NCBI GenBank assembly: GCA_008973525.1
Contig: WACJ01000460.1
Coordinates: 38,033 to 102,032, forward strand
Length of the DNA: 64,000 nt
Source: Stenopsyche tienmushanensis
Taxonomy: Eukaryota; Arthropoda; Insecta; Trichoptera; Stenopsychidae
Direction: 5' to 3'
Shown here: one piece after another, positions 12,116 to 24,633 of the stretch
Layout of the letters: each line of letters begins with the position of its first letter
How positions within the stretch are numbered: position 1 is the stretch's first letter
The notes under the pieces: generated by a model
What the model saw: the letters and a program-made list of their open reading frames with translations, nothing else
The model's database searches: none
Told to the model about the DNA's origin: nothing
Translations under genes and position numbers: made by a program

Positions 12116-12523
12116 GATCACACAGCATGATTTTTCTGGATAGTCTCGCCACACTATTTTATTCTTTACAGGCTTAAGTTAAACAATTAAATTATTTTTA
12201 GAAAATGAAATATTATTAAAGGAATAAACGATCAAAATTATTAACGTTTTTGAAGACTAGATTACATCCCAAATTAATAGATGGATGTGTAAAACACTAT
12301 ATCATTGAAAATCACAGATCATTGAAATGCTTTATAATAAGTTTAGCCGTATTTGAATTCCTCCTAAGAGAAACTTGTTAGCAAACTTGTGAGAAAGAAC
12401 AAGGATAATCCCAATCATAAATTTTCTTCTTGGTTTCGAATATAATATCGTATTTATTATAGTTTTTGAGATTTTTTTAAATTTATAATATCACTTCGAT
12501 TTCTTGAAGCTATTATATCATTA

Positions 12524-12946
12524 CACTTGGGTCTGTTTTTATGCGATAGATACGTTCCACGGGATGTCACATATAAAAAATTGGCATAAAAAAGACTTGA
12601 ACTACATAGAAAACTGAGGAATAGGTTCCATTATTTTTAAAAACCACATAACTTTGAATCAATGTGATAGAATGTACCAAAAATCGCATTAAAAAAACTA
12701 TATAATTAAAAACAATACATATGTATCTTAGAATTGCTTTACTTAAGTCTATTTTACTCAATAATCATGCAATTCTTATACACACTTACATTATAATGGT
12801 TGTAATTTGCACTAATGTTAATTTTTAAAAAAAATTGATGCGAATTCGCATAAAAAAGCTTTGTCCTCTATAGAAAAATGATGGAAGGATTTCATTATTT
12901 TTGAAAGCCGCATAACTTCAAATTCGCATAAAAACAGAACCAATTG
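12524..12946. mobile_element. TA-flanked inverted-repeat element, copy b (423 bp)
   Basis: Left end CACTTGGGTCTGTTTTTATG, right end CATAAAAACAGAACCAATTG, with TA on both sides (12522-12523, 12947-12948). Internal words match copy a closely. Non-autonomous. Confidence 0.75.
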
Positions 12947-12951
12947 TATAT

Positions 12952-13150
12952 TCAAATCCTCTGTTCAGCGTAATCTAACAATGCTTCAACATAATTGAAC
13001 GCCGTTTTATGACTAATGAAATCAATGGTATATTCTTCCCTTGTAGTGTCACTCTCATTTTCTTCCTCTTGCGAAGCTAAAGAAACGGTATCTGCATCAT
13101 CCATGCATTTAAATCCTGGATTATTCAAATCATGGTCGAGCCACTCCTAG
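12952..13150 (-). mobile_element. Tigger/pogo transposase C-terminus (remnant)
   Basis: The - strand frame with no start codon reads WLDHDLNNPGFKCMDDADTV, then an acidic linker, then FISHKTAFNYVEALLDYAEQ and a stop after RI. The WL...D...PG and ISH..A....E.ALDY.EQ pattern is the end of Tigger/Jerky-type DDE transposases. A pogo-type terminus lies nearby at 13430-13488. Confidence 0.75.
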
Positions 13151-13195
13151 ATCCCCATTGAAGATTTCAAAACATTTTAAATTTTAGTCGTGACG

Positions 13196-13370
13196 GTTGT
13201 CGGATAGCCTTGGCTGCGGGAAGACGTACTTTCCGTGGTCAGATCGCATGTGTGATCACGTGGTTAATAAAGAAGTTATCTAAGGCGGGAGTCTTTCTAT
13301 TTGACACCTGTCTACCTCCATCTGACCGCTCGGCTACGTAATAACGGTCCGAGAACAGAACGGACCCGCG
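13196..13370. repeat. GC-richer segment with AATAAA, possible solo-LTR piece
   Basis: Stands out from its AT-rich surroundings; contains AATAAAGAAGTTATC and ends in unrelated intron. It lies between the Tigger C-terminus and its terminus, so it may be an insertion into that element. Weakly supported. Confidence 0.2.
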
Positions 13371-13429
13371 TGCATTCGTTTTATAATTACATAAGAAAAA
13401 AAATATTTTCGAAAATCAATTAATATTTT

Positions 13430-13488
13430 AGAGGCACGGATAATCCGCAAACCGGATAACCCGCACCCGGACAATCGAGAGTATACTG
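13430..13488 (-). mobile_element. Tigger/pogo-type terminal inverted repeat
   Basis: Reads, on the - strand from TA at 13489-13490, CAGTATACTCTCGATTGTCC, then GGATTATCCG-type repeats. This CAGT...CTCGATTATCCGG form is typical of pogo/Tigger ends. It is probably the 5' end of the element whose C-terminus is at 12952. Confidence 0.65.
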
Positions 13489-14199
13489 TATGTGGAAGTC
13501 ATCATTATCATGCTCTTCAATAATTTTAAGTATTAAATGATATTATGAAAAAGATATTTTAAAAGAAATTTTATGTTGATGTAGGTTTTTTTACGCGCAG
13601 AAAGATTGCCCGCGTCAGGGAGCACACGTGCGCGAAGTGTCCCCGTATCCAATGTGTTAAGCGAGTGGTTTTAAACTTTCGGCTCGTGTGTAACATCGAC
13701 AACAATTTTTCATCTGCACGCAAAAAGATAATGCAATCTGTATTTATCCAAATCGATTGCGCATTATCGCGATTTTGGCACGTTGTATGCGTCACTCAAA
13801 ATCAAAGAAATATCAGGACATTCGGCGTTGTTGAAAATATGTAAACATTTGACAACAATTGACACGACTGTGTCATAAAAAGTAGTACTTTGACATCGAT
13901 TTATTGTGCGTTTGAAATTTCAATATGATGCAGCTTTATCTCGCAGCGTAATTGGTGTGTTTGTCGTCATTGTTATGCAAAGGGTTAAATGCGGGGGTTA
14001 TCGCTCTCAGTGTATGTCTTCGTCGGCGGTTCATCATTCGCGTATTTTGATTGTTCGTGTTTATAAACAAAATCGTCTGCGTTTATGCGTCCGTTGTTTC
14101 TGGATGCAATCCGGAGTGGGCGATGGAGAATGGTGTTTTCTTTTGAAGCTTTGAGACTCAACAGATCTGGCACTGGGCGAAGCCGGCTTATTGTTTTTG

Positions 14200-14640
14200 C
14201 GATGAATATGCATTCTCTCTCGACAATGCTGGTAGGTGAGTCTCGATAAGATTTCCGGTATCCTTGTGATCGTCGTCCTTCTCGACTGCGCCTGTTGAAT
14301 ATCGATTGGGTGGCGTTTCGGCCACCCCCGCGAGCTAATCGAGATCGGGGGGCGACGTCTCAATTTGGCACCGCGGCAATTGGGAGTCCCTGTCTCGCTT
14401 GTCGGATGTGAAGAGATGTGCCAGAAGGCGGACATTAGAGGCGGACATATAAATAGACCGATATATAGGTTTCTGGGTCTTCTTACTATTAATCTCTCGC
14501 GTCCGTACACTCACTCACCTTGCACATAATATCATCACATAAATCAATAAATCTTACAAAGACCGAGACGACGTCTGCTCTTCTAGACGCGAGTCATTTC
14601 CTGGACCGTGGACCCATGGATAGGAAGTCCACTTAGCAGA
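14200..14640 (+). repeat. Candidate solo LTR: TATA box and AATAAA about 100 bp apart
   Basis: A GC-rich block ends in TATAAATAG (14448-14456), then pyrimidine-rich sequence, then AATAAA (14546-14551). This resembles the U3-R-U5 layout of an insect LTR retrotransposon. I cannot define the TG/CA ends or a target duplication, and no internal coding sequence flanks it. It could instead be a cryptic intronic promoter. Confidence 0.3.
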
Positions 14641-14807
14641 TATCTGACGAAATTATCGAGAAGCTGCATATGGAATCATTTATCGAATGAGACATCTCAT
14701 TTACTTGAAAAGGTATGATTCATATCACTCATATCAATTCGCAGAATAAATTTAATCACATCTCAGTCTTTATCATCAGGTAATTTAAATAACAATTGGA
14801 TTCATAA

Positions 14808-14936
14808 GGCCCGATCCACACTCTGGAACGATACGATAGTGTGAATATGCTCATTGTTTCTCGTGTAAGAATATTTGATCGGACCGAGACCGGAGCGAGA
14901 TCGAACCGTTACTGGCACCATAGTGTGGATCGGGCC
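14808..14936. mobile_element. PIF/Harbinger-type MITE, internally deleted (129 bp)
   Basis: Starts GGCCCGATCCACACT and ends with its complement AGTGTGGATCGGGCC. A perfect 3-bp target duplication TAA flanks it (14805-14807, 14937-14939). The left arm is mostly missing compared with the full palindromes at 24634 and 39201. Confidence 0.85.
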
Positions 14937-14939
14937 TAA

Positions 14940-16253
14940 TGCTTTGGGTGCAAGTCGGGGATACGCGCATTAACACTAAATTTACGGGCATTTTTTTAAT
15001 ACCCATCAAATTGAACGATCCTCATCCCCATGTCTATACATCTTTTAAATGAATTTCATTATCATCCTCGTTTTATCACAGTTCGAATTCATTGTGTCGA
15101 TATTTGATTTGACACATTGTAAATACATAAGACTGTTTAGTTTTATATTTAATACCTGATAAATATTTTCATTTCGAATCGAAAATTTATGGATATCTGT
15201 AATGATAGATGTACATCATAACTTCTAAATAACAAAGCTGAATAGAACATAAATTTGGTTATATATTCGTATCATTTCATAAATAATAATATTACGATAC
15301 AACAGTAATGATTTATTTAATTTTACGCGTGAACTTCGAATTTACTTGCGCCGTAAACGTAGTGTTAATATAATAAAAGTCTCTTTTGACATAATTATTC
15401 GCTCTTATCTATTTTTTTAACGTCTCGTCTACGATCAATTTTATTTATAAATGTGCTAATTTATCTAGTGTGTCACATTTTTTTATTTGAATATCTGTTT
15501 TAAAACATGAGATAGCTGCGTTTTGATGTTCCTCTCTTGACAGCTTAAATTTAAAATATTCTATAAGGGCATATGTATGCTTGAAAGATTGGGAAGGCTC
15601 GCAAACAAAACGTGTGGGTTAAACTCGAACCGAGCGAAGAAACAAGTTTAGGGCACATCCGCATGTGTCAAAAGCTTCTGGATTTCGACTCGCCTTTTTG
15701 TTCGATCACATGGTGAGCGGAGGCCAAAATGGGCGTTGTACGAAGATACAGGTTGTAGAAAAAAAAGTGGATATCCAAAGGGCAGGTAAGAGAAATGTTC
15801 CCAAGTCAGAATTTACCCAAGATGTTGACAAAATGTCATCATTGCATTCGGAAGAAACTAAATAGTTTTTCTAATTAGTCTGATAATGTTCGTTCAAGTA
15901 GGAATTTAAGCCTTCGAAATTGTACGTTAATGGATTTTTAATTTGTAGCTTAAGGCAGCAGAAGGTTACATCCTTTCGCGTAAATTTAATTCGATAAAAT
16001 GTTCGACGATAGCAGGGAAGATGCCCTCGTCTTCCTCCGGTAGGCGTTGCTAATTTTCTTCATATTTCGACATTCTCCTGCAGACTCCTACGTAAAACAT
16101 CACTGACCACACATAACACCTGGCATACTTAACTCTCGCTTGGGTATACAAATGATCTTATTTTATCCGAGTTAACACGTTCGTCGCTGGGCGTGATCCC
16201 AATACTCGAGAGCGCAGAGCGAGTAGCTGAAATAACGATACGATATTGTAACG
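14940..16253. other. AT-rich intron stretch without recognised features
   Basis: No coding or repeat match seen. Confidence 0.5.
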
Positions 16254-16255
16254 TA

Positions 16256-16965
16256 CACTCAAACCTTTTTTATGCGGTAGATGCGTTCCATAGGCTTTAA
16301 AAACCGCATAACTTTGAAACAGCCATATAAAATATAACCAAAATCGCACAAAAAAAGTTTATAAAAAAACAGCAACAAAAACTGGCATCTCAAATGCTAG
16401 TTTTATTACAAAATATCATCGCTGTATGATAATTTTCGTTGCAATTTTCGATATGACTCAAAATCGCTCTCTTTTTAGGAAGAAATAGTATACCCAGTGT
16501 CAATGTCATCATTATTCTGTGTAGATTTTCTCTTTCCAACAATATAATTTATAATTAGTAAATATGTCATTATAGTCTTATTTTGACCTTATTTTGTCAG
16601 TGTTAATTTTTTTTAAGTAGTTAAAATTTGAATTTTGACATAAATCCAATAGGAATAATAGAGGGTTATATAGAAAAGATACGTACCCAATTTGAAGTAA
16701 ATTAATCAATTAAAACTTGAGATATAACTCCGTAAGTAGTTGGAATTTTGGAAATTCCTTTGGAGAACGTATTTTTAAAAGTCGAAAATTAGGAAAATGC
16801 ATAAAAAAAAACCAAATCAATTTTTTCACGTTTCGGTTAGTGTTGATGATTTATTTCCTATTTTATCTAAAATATTTCGATACGCACTCATTATGAAATT
16901 AAAAAAAAGAAGGAAAAATTGCTTTTAAAAAACCGCATAACTTCGAAATCGCACAAAAAGAGGTG
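16256..16965. mobile_element. TA-flanked inverted-repeat element, copy d (about 710 bp)
   Basis: Left end CACTCAAACCTTTTTTATGC after TA; right end contains AAATCGCACAAAAAGAGGT. The interior matches the element at 21299-22620: CATCGCTGTATGATAATTTT, GACTCAAAATCGCTCTC and CCGTAAGTAGTTGG. This copy lacks the two retroelement insertions found in the other one and so shows the empty-site arrangement. Confidence 0.75.
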
Positions 16966-16969
16966 CTTT

Positions 16970-18940
16970 GTGATTGACTCCAGCTAACAAAAACAAAGAA
17001 GTTAAGCTAGATGACAACCATACTATAAAAAATAATCTTGCTAACAGGCAAGGGTATAAATGTGTATTTCAAGGCCGCTTTCTAAATATATATTGTATTT
17101 GACACTTGGAAGTCTTCTGAAAAATAATTTAAAAGTTCATTAAAATCCGTGGGGTAAATCTATTAGAACAAATGTGTAACAAATGCCAGGAAGCGTATCG
17201 AGTTGACATGGCGATGTACGTGTTAAGCAGAATATTCGAAGGCATCGGAAATCTCGCCAACAGTGTTTCATTGAACGACATCATCGATTGATTGTTGATA
17301 TATTGACTTTGCGCATGATTTTTGCGTCATGGTTCTGCCGCTTTTTCGGCAGCGTTTGCATCATCAGCGCGATATGACAGTCTTCGCCGCTTCGAAGAAT
17401 CGAGCGTAGAAACTCATGGTGCTGATAAAATTATGCAGTCGAATCTCGATCTAGATTTTACGGTTTTATCACGTGCATTGCAAATTTCATGCTCGGAACG
17501 AGAATTAGAAAGTGTCGCATTATGCGAGGGCATTAAACGGCAATATGGCAATTATGTCGAGATCTGTCCGAAGAGTCGGTGGACGTCCGAGTCTCTAAAA
17601 TAACAGCGCTCCGAGATTAACGTCGGATGCTGGGTGTCCTATTCGTTATGTAAACGGAAGATATTAACGGCGAGCAGCTGTTTTGTGAATTAGCATTTTT
17701 ATTGTGATTCGATGGGAACTCCGCATGAGTGGTCGCCTAGACTTTGTCCTCCTAGAATTAGACGAGATTCTCGCTCGGATGGTGATTCATGCGGATTCGT
17801 CTGTCGATTTTCGGCGACGGTTGACCTTTTTCGGTCCATATGGAAATTTGATTCCTCGTTTATTCAAATCGGCCTTAGAACTCGACGGACCCGGATGTCC
17901 AGGCGATTCTCTCCACGTGTGGTGCAGTGACCCATATTTCTGCATTAGTGTCAACCATACGCCGTCCGATTGTTGAGCGAGACGCGAAATTTGCATTGTC
18001 TAACACTGAAATAAGATCAAAAAGTCGTTTAGCTGGTTAACGCCCAGCCTCGTAAAAATTGAAACCGGCTATTAAATGACGCGACAATAGAACGAATGGT
18101 CTTGTTCGTGGCACTTCATTGACCGTGCTGAATTAACACACAAGAAAATATATAAAAAGCTTCCGCTTGCAGAACGCATTTATTCCATGATCAATATCAA
18201 ACGTTTTCTCTAGATCTTCAAGATCGCTCGACCTGACACCATCCATCCACTCTGTTCTTGAGGTTTTTTTTTTTAAATCGAAAGTTGAATGCAACATGCA
18301 TATGTATATACAATGCCACACATATCATATCATACAGAAACCTACACATAAAAAAATATTCTTCAACTGAGCAGCGATTCATACAATGAAACACCGTTTT
18401 TATTATCGAATCCCATTTAATTTACATTGACATTTATCTATATCCATGTACATGGGCAGACCGACACGTTCGATATATTTGAACGAAGCAAACAATATGT
18501 ATGCTCAAATTAACACGAACGCAAACTCGTCCTCTACAAACACCCAATCATCATGCGCTGATGAGGCATCTAAGAAATATGGCAATCTTCACTTTTAACA
18601 TTCAAGGTTCATTTAATCGTTTGGCTGCAAGGGCAGACGACAAAGAATATTTACACGCGCAATCATCCATCCATATAGCCATCAATCTTCACTTGTGTGT
18701 CATTCCATGATGGGCTTTGTCCATGTCCATATACATTCGCCTTGCCATATGACCTGCCTAATCTTGTTTAAAGAATATCCTTAAGAAAGGATCTCATGGG
18801 AATAAATTAAATAGATCAACAGAAAAAGATAATTGTGTCCGATTTCAAACGATGTCTTCTGATCTTCATTAAATAAAATATTATTTATTCAAATTAGGAT
18901 GTGAAACATTCAATTGATGGATTATCTGAGAAAAGGCGGA
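16970..18940. other. Intron stretch without recognised features
   Basis: Two open frames (17322-17603, 17704-17976) match nothing known and overlap open frames on the other strand. Confidence 0.5.
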
Positions 18941-18967
18941 CAATGTTAACCTTTTAAGTAGATATAA

Positions 18968-19072
18968 CGTATATATCCGTCAAGACCAAAGTCCTTGCAT
19001 AGTGGGTATGACGGATATATCCGCATTGTGCAAAGTTAAGCAAACCTCAATAGAAAATGACGGATATGTCCG
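18968..19072. repeat. Three spaced copies of a CGGATATATCCG palindrome
   Basis: CGTATATATCCG (18968), CGGATATATCCG (19012) and CGGATATGTCCG (19061), spaced 44 and 49 bases apart, two of them preceded by TGA or ATGA. Possibly part of a decayed MITE or a binding-site cluster. Confidence 0.4.
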
Positions 19073-19089
19073 ATTGCAGTGTTGTATGC

Positions 19090-21298
19090 TTTAGATGTAA
19101 GAATGATTCGTCTCGGAAACTGATTTGTTCGAACTTGATGATATACTATTTTCGTATACTAGATATGACGTACGGCGGTGAAAAGATCGTGTTACTACGG
19201 ATGAAACTTTTAACAGTGATATGAGTTAACTATGATGTGTATTTGATACACAATATGACTTGTCCCGCATTTACAGCACTAGCAAGTCTAATATTAGGCG
19301 TCCCGTTCAAAATTTGCCGTGTCGTTTCAAAACGCTCACTTCGGTGGCCCGCAATACAAAACGTAAAAAGCAATAATTTCGAAATGTAGGTCACATATCA
19401 TCTCGTATATTAAATTCAATGGCTTGTACATTTCGTATCGCACCGAGATGGATTAATGTAAAAATTTGCTCCGAGGATTAATGATGTAATGGTGGTTCAG
19501 AGTTGATGATTTGTCCCACACGAGCGTACATTAAGGTCAGATTTTTATTGATAATTTTATGGATTTATTTTAAAATATACGCCATCGGACTGTGCTCAGT
19601 CTTGGACGGTATTCGCTCATTGAAGTAATACACAGATGACGATCGCGTCATTGATTGAGATAAATATGTTGCGTTCAACGCCATAAAAGGCTAAGATCAA
19701 AATTACTATCCATTTCTTTTCCGAATGAAAAAATTCGCCCCCGCGGGAAATGATGGAACATCGGGTGGATTCGAAGATGTGCTCCCAAAAATCGTGTCCG
19801 ATTATTTAGCGTTGTTCGATTGATGCGTTGTGGTGTTTTTGCGTCGGTTTCGTCCGCTTTTGAATGTGCATAGACTTAGATTGGAATGACTATATTTAGC
19901 AGAGGCACGAGTAGTAATTTTGTACCATTGGCGGGTGCATTAAGTCGTTCGAATCGCGGACTAATTGTCGGCCGACCGCCTCACAAATCGTGCCCAAGAT
20001 GCATTGAAATAGTTAAAAAGTAAATGCGATTGCCTCGAATTATGCGACAATTACTGAGAATTTGCGTAACGGTACAGAACGATCGCCCATAATTTGTTCA
20101 GCGCGTTTGCGGAAATTTTTCGGCGACATTGTGCAACGATGTCTCACGCAATTCTCGACAGTTTCCCAAGCAGCGTCTTTGAGGTCGTTCGGGGTGAGTG
20201 GCAGTCATCGCGGCTAATAATCTCGTGATGGAGCTATTATCGGTTAATGGTTCTCTGAGTTCATCAATCGTGATTTAATTGTATCCCGAGACGGTACGAC
20301 CAGAGATGAGTTTCTGCGAGATGAGTCGAATTTGAATCCTTACCAGCTCGAATTTCTTGGGATGGACGTGCAGGGCGCTTCCGTCGGCTGATTCATCGTC
20401 TATTTGCACAACCGTCTATATTTGATTTCCGTTCGCGTGGATAGGACGAAGGAAATGCAATTTAGCAGGAGCGCATCCAATTTCGACAGCGCTCTGATGG
20501 ATGAATGATGAAACGTCCCCGGAGCAGGAAGCCGCGATGCTCTGGATGGCCATCTGAGAGCGGTCCTCCGAAGACTCACATGGTCGACAGACACGTTTTC
20601 AATTTACCCGATGACTTGAATGCTAAATATAACCTGGGCGGTTGACGACGCGTGAGATGTTGAGGAGAGTCTTTCGACTCTTGAAATTTGCATATTTTAT
20701 TGTTTAGCTACAATTCGGCCATATAATCTGTCTGCCCACTGCCATCATCATCAATAAATATGCTATTTACATTACAACGGACATATGAGCGGTCCGGAAT
20801 TGCCAACCAACACCTCTCAAGGTCCTCCGGTTGCTGCTACCGTAAGGTCATCGCCTTTTTATGAACATTTATTTATGGTTATACATGAAGTATGGACGAC
20901 TTGTAAATAGGGGGTGCTTTTTTTATGACTTGATTGTTTCGTCTTCGCACTGGACGGACCTGATATGGTAATCCGGAAGATTTGACTTGACGATGTATCG
21001 ATTGCGAGAGGTCGAGGACTTGCCGGCGTGCTAAATATTGTGTATGGACACACGACGGACCCCCTCGTTGTCTGCGTGAATCCACCGACCGCATCAAATT
21101 AACTAGTGAGTTCATAGACACTTTGTATTATTTCTATATGCAAAAACCAGTCCAGCAATATTCATTGAAAATTGATTCATATTTGGTCCACAAATGATGA
21201 TTGTGGAAGGCGGCGAGAAGAACACGATTTGCCGCGGCCAAGAGCATCGGTCGACTCTTTGTCTTGTTCTTGTGCGCATATGCACGCCTATTCGTGTA
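19090..21298. other. Intron stretch without recognised features
   Basis: Moderately CpG-rich, no recognisable exon or repeat. Confidence 0.5.
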
Positions 21299-21690
21299 CA
21301 TTTAAACCTTTTTTTGTGCGGTATCGAAAGCTAAAAAAAAAAGCTAAAACTTATCGCATAACTTTGAAGCAGCTATATAAAATATATCCAAAGTCGCACA
21401 AAAAAGGTTAATAAAAAACAGGAAAACATCTTGCATCATTGGTAAAATTTTAAGGATGTCTGACATCTGGCATCTCAAATGCCAGACCACCACTAAAGAA
21501 ATACTCATTATTTTAATTACAGACTATCATCACTGTATGATAATTTTCGTTGCGATTTTCGATATGACTCAAAATCGCTCTCATCTTCGGAAGAAATAGT
21601 ATTTTGTCAGTTTTCATTTTTTTTTTAAATATTTAAAAAATAAATTTTAACATAATTCTGTTAGGAATAATAGAGGTTTATATAGAAAAT

Positions 21691-21789
21691 GACATAGACG
21701 AGATGGATGTAACACCTTCTTGTGAATGGATATTGAAGAGGCCCATAGTTCTGTAGTGGACTGTCAGTGGCTGCACTATGATGATAATG
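21691..21789 (+). mobile_element. RTE-type LINE 3' tail (99 bp) with 11-bp target duplication
   Basis: Contains CCCATAGTTCTGTAGTGGAC and ends in an ATGATGATAATG tail, the 3'-end style of RTE-clade LINEs and their SINEs. Flanked by ATATAGAAAAT at 21680-21690 and again at 21790-21800. A second copy lies at 42255-42360. Confidence 0.75.
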
Positions 21790-21821
21790 ATATAGAAAAT
21801 ATTTGTACCCAGTTTGAAGCT

Positions 21822-22485
21822 TTTTCTTTTTTTTCTGTGGGCGAGAAAATCTTCACAAGACGCCCAGTAAAACTGGGTAGTGTGGGATTCACGATTGATC
21901 GATCGTGCCCACCCACTAAATTCCCCCTTGTCCTTCTCTGTCCTCCTGGTATTGTTTTCCACATTGCTTCAGGAGGACAGATAGTCTGATCTTAAGTGAT
22001 TGGCCCTATTCTATTGTTGGAGAGGCTGTTGGCTCTCTTTCACTGCCCTCTTTGGTGCTGAGTATCTCTTCTACGTATTCGCGCCAAAGGTCCCAATTTC
22101 TCTTGCTTTCCATCATGCTGTGGACCATGATGTCAACGTTGAGCTCGGCCACCCCGAGTGCTTGTTTCAGCAGTTTTCTCTGGGGTGCCCAAGCCTCACA
22201 GCCAATGATGGTGTGCCGTGTTCCCGGGCCCTCCGCCGACTTATGACCGGGATAAGTCGATGGGTCCATCTTCCCTTGCTGGACTGATCCCATCTCCGTT
22301 GCCAGGCTTCCCTCAGTTTCTGGTCATGTTCATTGCGACTTTTAGGATCTTCGTAGTCCAAGGCCCTCTTCTTTGCTTGGAGGTCCAGCGGGGGTATTCC
22401 AGCGATCACGAGCACCGCTTCTTCAGATACAGTTCTGTATGCTGCGGTGACTCGGAGCGCTCCCTGCCGCTGGACCCCGGCCAGC
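21822..22485 (-). mobile_element. 5'-truncated R1-like LINE with poly(A) tail and 9-bp target duplication
   Basis: On the - strand the frame begins at the truncation point with AGVQRQGALRVTAAYRTVSE, EAVLVIAGIPPLDL, then KGRWTHRLIPVISRR, the thumb and C-terminal region of R1-clade reverse transcriptases. After a deletion with a frame change it resumes with RHTIIGCEAWAPQRKLLKQA and ends at a stop near 22006. The A-rich tail on the - strand is the T-rich run at 21822-21834. TTTGAAGCT is duplicated at 21813-21821 and 22486-22494. It is dead on arrival: truncated, with an internal deletion that removes the Cys/His region. Confidence 0.85.
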
Positions 22486-22622
22486 TTTGAAGCTACTATT
22501 CCGTAAGTAGTTGGAAATTCCTTTGGAGAAAGTCGAAAAATTGGGAAAATGCAAAAAAAAAACGGAACCGCATAACTTCGAAATCGCATAAAAAAAGTCG
22601 CACAAAAAGAGGTTTGAGTGTA

Positions 22623-24560
22623 TGTATACGCAAAAATACACACTACAATTTCATGATTTCGAAGAAATAATTTATTAAGCGATCATGGCTCATATTTTTG
22701 ATCTCATTCTTATTTCCGATGTTTCGATCATGATTATACGAATTCTGTTTATGAAATGATGTTCTTCGTGGTCGCATCGCTTTATTGCTAATTTAAATGG
22801 AATACTTAATTAAAGCGGGGTCTCACGGAACCCGCTGCATCATAAAAGGTTAATTCGAAGGGAGCAATCGAAGCGTCCGATGGACACTCAACACGCAATC
22901 CTCCGGCGTCCTTTGTTGATTTTTTCGTAAAGCACATTATAAAATATGCAGAGGAGAACTATCCGGTGTTGTCTACGTATATTGTTTCGTCACAGTATGG
23001 TCACTGGCCGTTTGGTTGCAACGGAAATTGCTTTTTTCAACTAGAGTTTTTTGCATATGCTTTTTATACCGCTCGAAACCCGTTTTGGTCACTGCGAGAC
23101 GAAGGATCTCTTTACGAGCTCGTCATTTATTGACCTCGCATAATCGAGGCGATGATTTTTTTCCGCAACGTATCTTTTTGGCTAAGTGGATGCTATTATA
23201 TCACCGAAATTGGTGCCTATTCTATTCCTACACGGAAATAATTCTCTTCGTTGGATCGAGGTACGAACGATGACGCCTGGAAACTTTTAGAATTGACAGC
23301 TGCATGGACGTTTGCAAAAATATCATTGTTTGATCGGAAATCGTGCACGATTGCGTTTCGCAATAGATAATAAATGCCATAACCGAATATGCAATGCATG
23401 CATAATCAATTTGACTGACTGAGAAATGCTAATGTTGACACTAGAGTGTGATGTCGAGAAAAAAATCGCTGTGTATATAAACTTGATTCATATTGCTTTC
23501 GTCGGCGGAAAGAGTAGGTCAGTGTCGAAAAGTCATTGATCCAAATCACTTTTGATGACACTATCTGATTGATAATCATTAACTTCACAATTCCGGGGTC
23601 ACCGATGACCCCGTTTTCGTTTTCGCATCGATAATAAAACACGATGCGGAAAGATAACGATGTGTCATCGCACTCGACGCAATAAAGTCTACGCTTCATG
23701 TTGATCTTTATTATTGCGAATTGTCAATAGAGTGCACAATGTAGATAAACGGAATTCAATGTCTTTTGTGGCCGCTTTTGTTCTCGTTTCTGGCTTATCG
23801 CAGATAATGCGACATAAATGATATTCTACTATTTATATTGATTTTTTAATTGTGGTGTCGATGTTAGGTGTGCCCGGACGTCGATCGTCATCAATGCCAT
23901 CAATGTTCTCTCATAAACTACATTAACGCATTGTTTACGGAAGACGCAGATTACACTCCGCCAAGCTATCCAAGTCCTTTAGATTTGATCATCAAAATTG
24001 CATGCGTTTCAAGATGAGCTATTTTTATTGTTCGTAGAACGCAGCGAGCTCAAACGAAGAGCGCTAGAAAGCTAGATGATCGTGAATTTTTTTAAAGGGA
24101 GTATAAAGCCTTGCTGAAACACGTACTGCCACTCCCTCTATCCAGGGTTTGACAACCGTGTCCAGCGTTTTAATATAGGCGGTTGCATCAGCTAAAAAGT
24201 GGGGAGCCCCCGTTGCTCACGACCCTCGACACCATCATGAATGACATGCTCTGCATATTAGTGCGAACCTCAGTGGGACTGGATTAAAAAGACATTTGCA
24301 CGCTTTTCTTGTCTTATTATAACAACGAAAGCGTATTAAACTTATCGGGGTACTTTAACACATTGCTTGCGGGAGCAGAAAATCATCTTAATCCAGCCAT
24401 CTATTAGTTTGGAATGTATTTTTTTTTTAAATTTGCATATTTTTTCCATACGCTTATATCTTGATATTTTTTAGATGCGAAACTCAAACGCACATCTGTT
24501 TGACATCTATTATGCACACTCTTATTTCGTACAATTTTATCGACCTTGTCATGATGTCTA
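22623..24560. other. Intron stretch without recognised features
   Basis: No exon or repeat recognised. A GC-richer patch at about 24110-24260 may be old transposon DNA but is unclassified. Confidence 0.5.
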
Positions 24561-24564
24561 TATA

Positions 24565-24595
24565 CAGTAAAACCTCGATTATTCGGAATAATTGG
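24565..24595 (+). mobile_element. Tigger/pogo-type terminus
   Basis: CAGTAAAACCTCGATTATTC preceded by TA, a near-textbook pogo/Tigger end. The rest of the element is not recognisable here. Confidence 0.55.
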
Positions 24596-24633
24596 GGATG
24601 AAAGCAGTCAATCTGGCTTCAATTTTGGCTTTA

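Larger units (their letters stand above)
21299..22620. mobile_element. TA-flanked inverted-repeat element, copy e, carrying two retroelement insertions
   Basis: TA on both sides (21297-21298, 22621-22622). The left end CATTTAAACCTTTTTTTGTG pairs with the right end CACAAAAAGAGGTTTGAGTG. Relative to copy d at 16256 it is interrupted twice, by 21691-21789 and 21822-22485, each with its own target duplication. Without the insertions it would be about 540 bases. Confidence 0.8.

Noticed and set aside
17704..17976. 90-codon open frame on + with a 69-codon frame opposite
   Set aside because: No motif, no splice context, mutual overlap on both strands.
5646..22620. CRISPR-like regular repeats
   Set aside because: The repeated GCATAAAAAA words are termini and interiors of dispersed TA-flanked elements, not regularly spaced arrays, and the DNA is eukaryotic.
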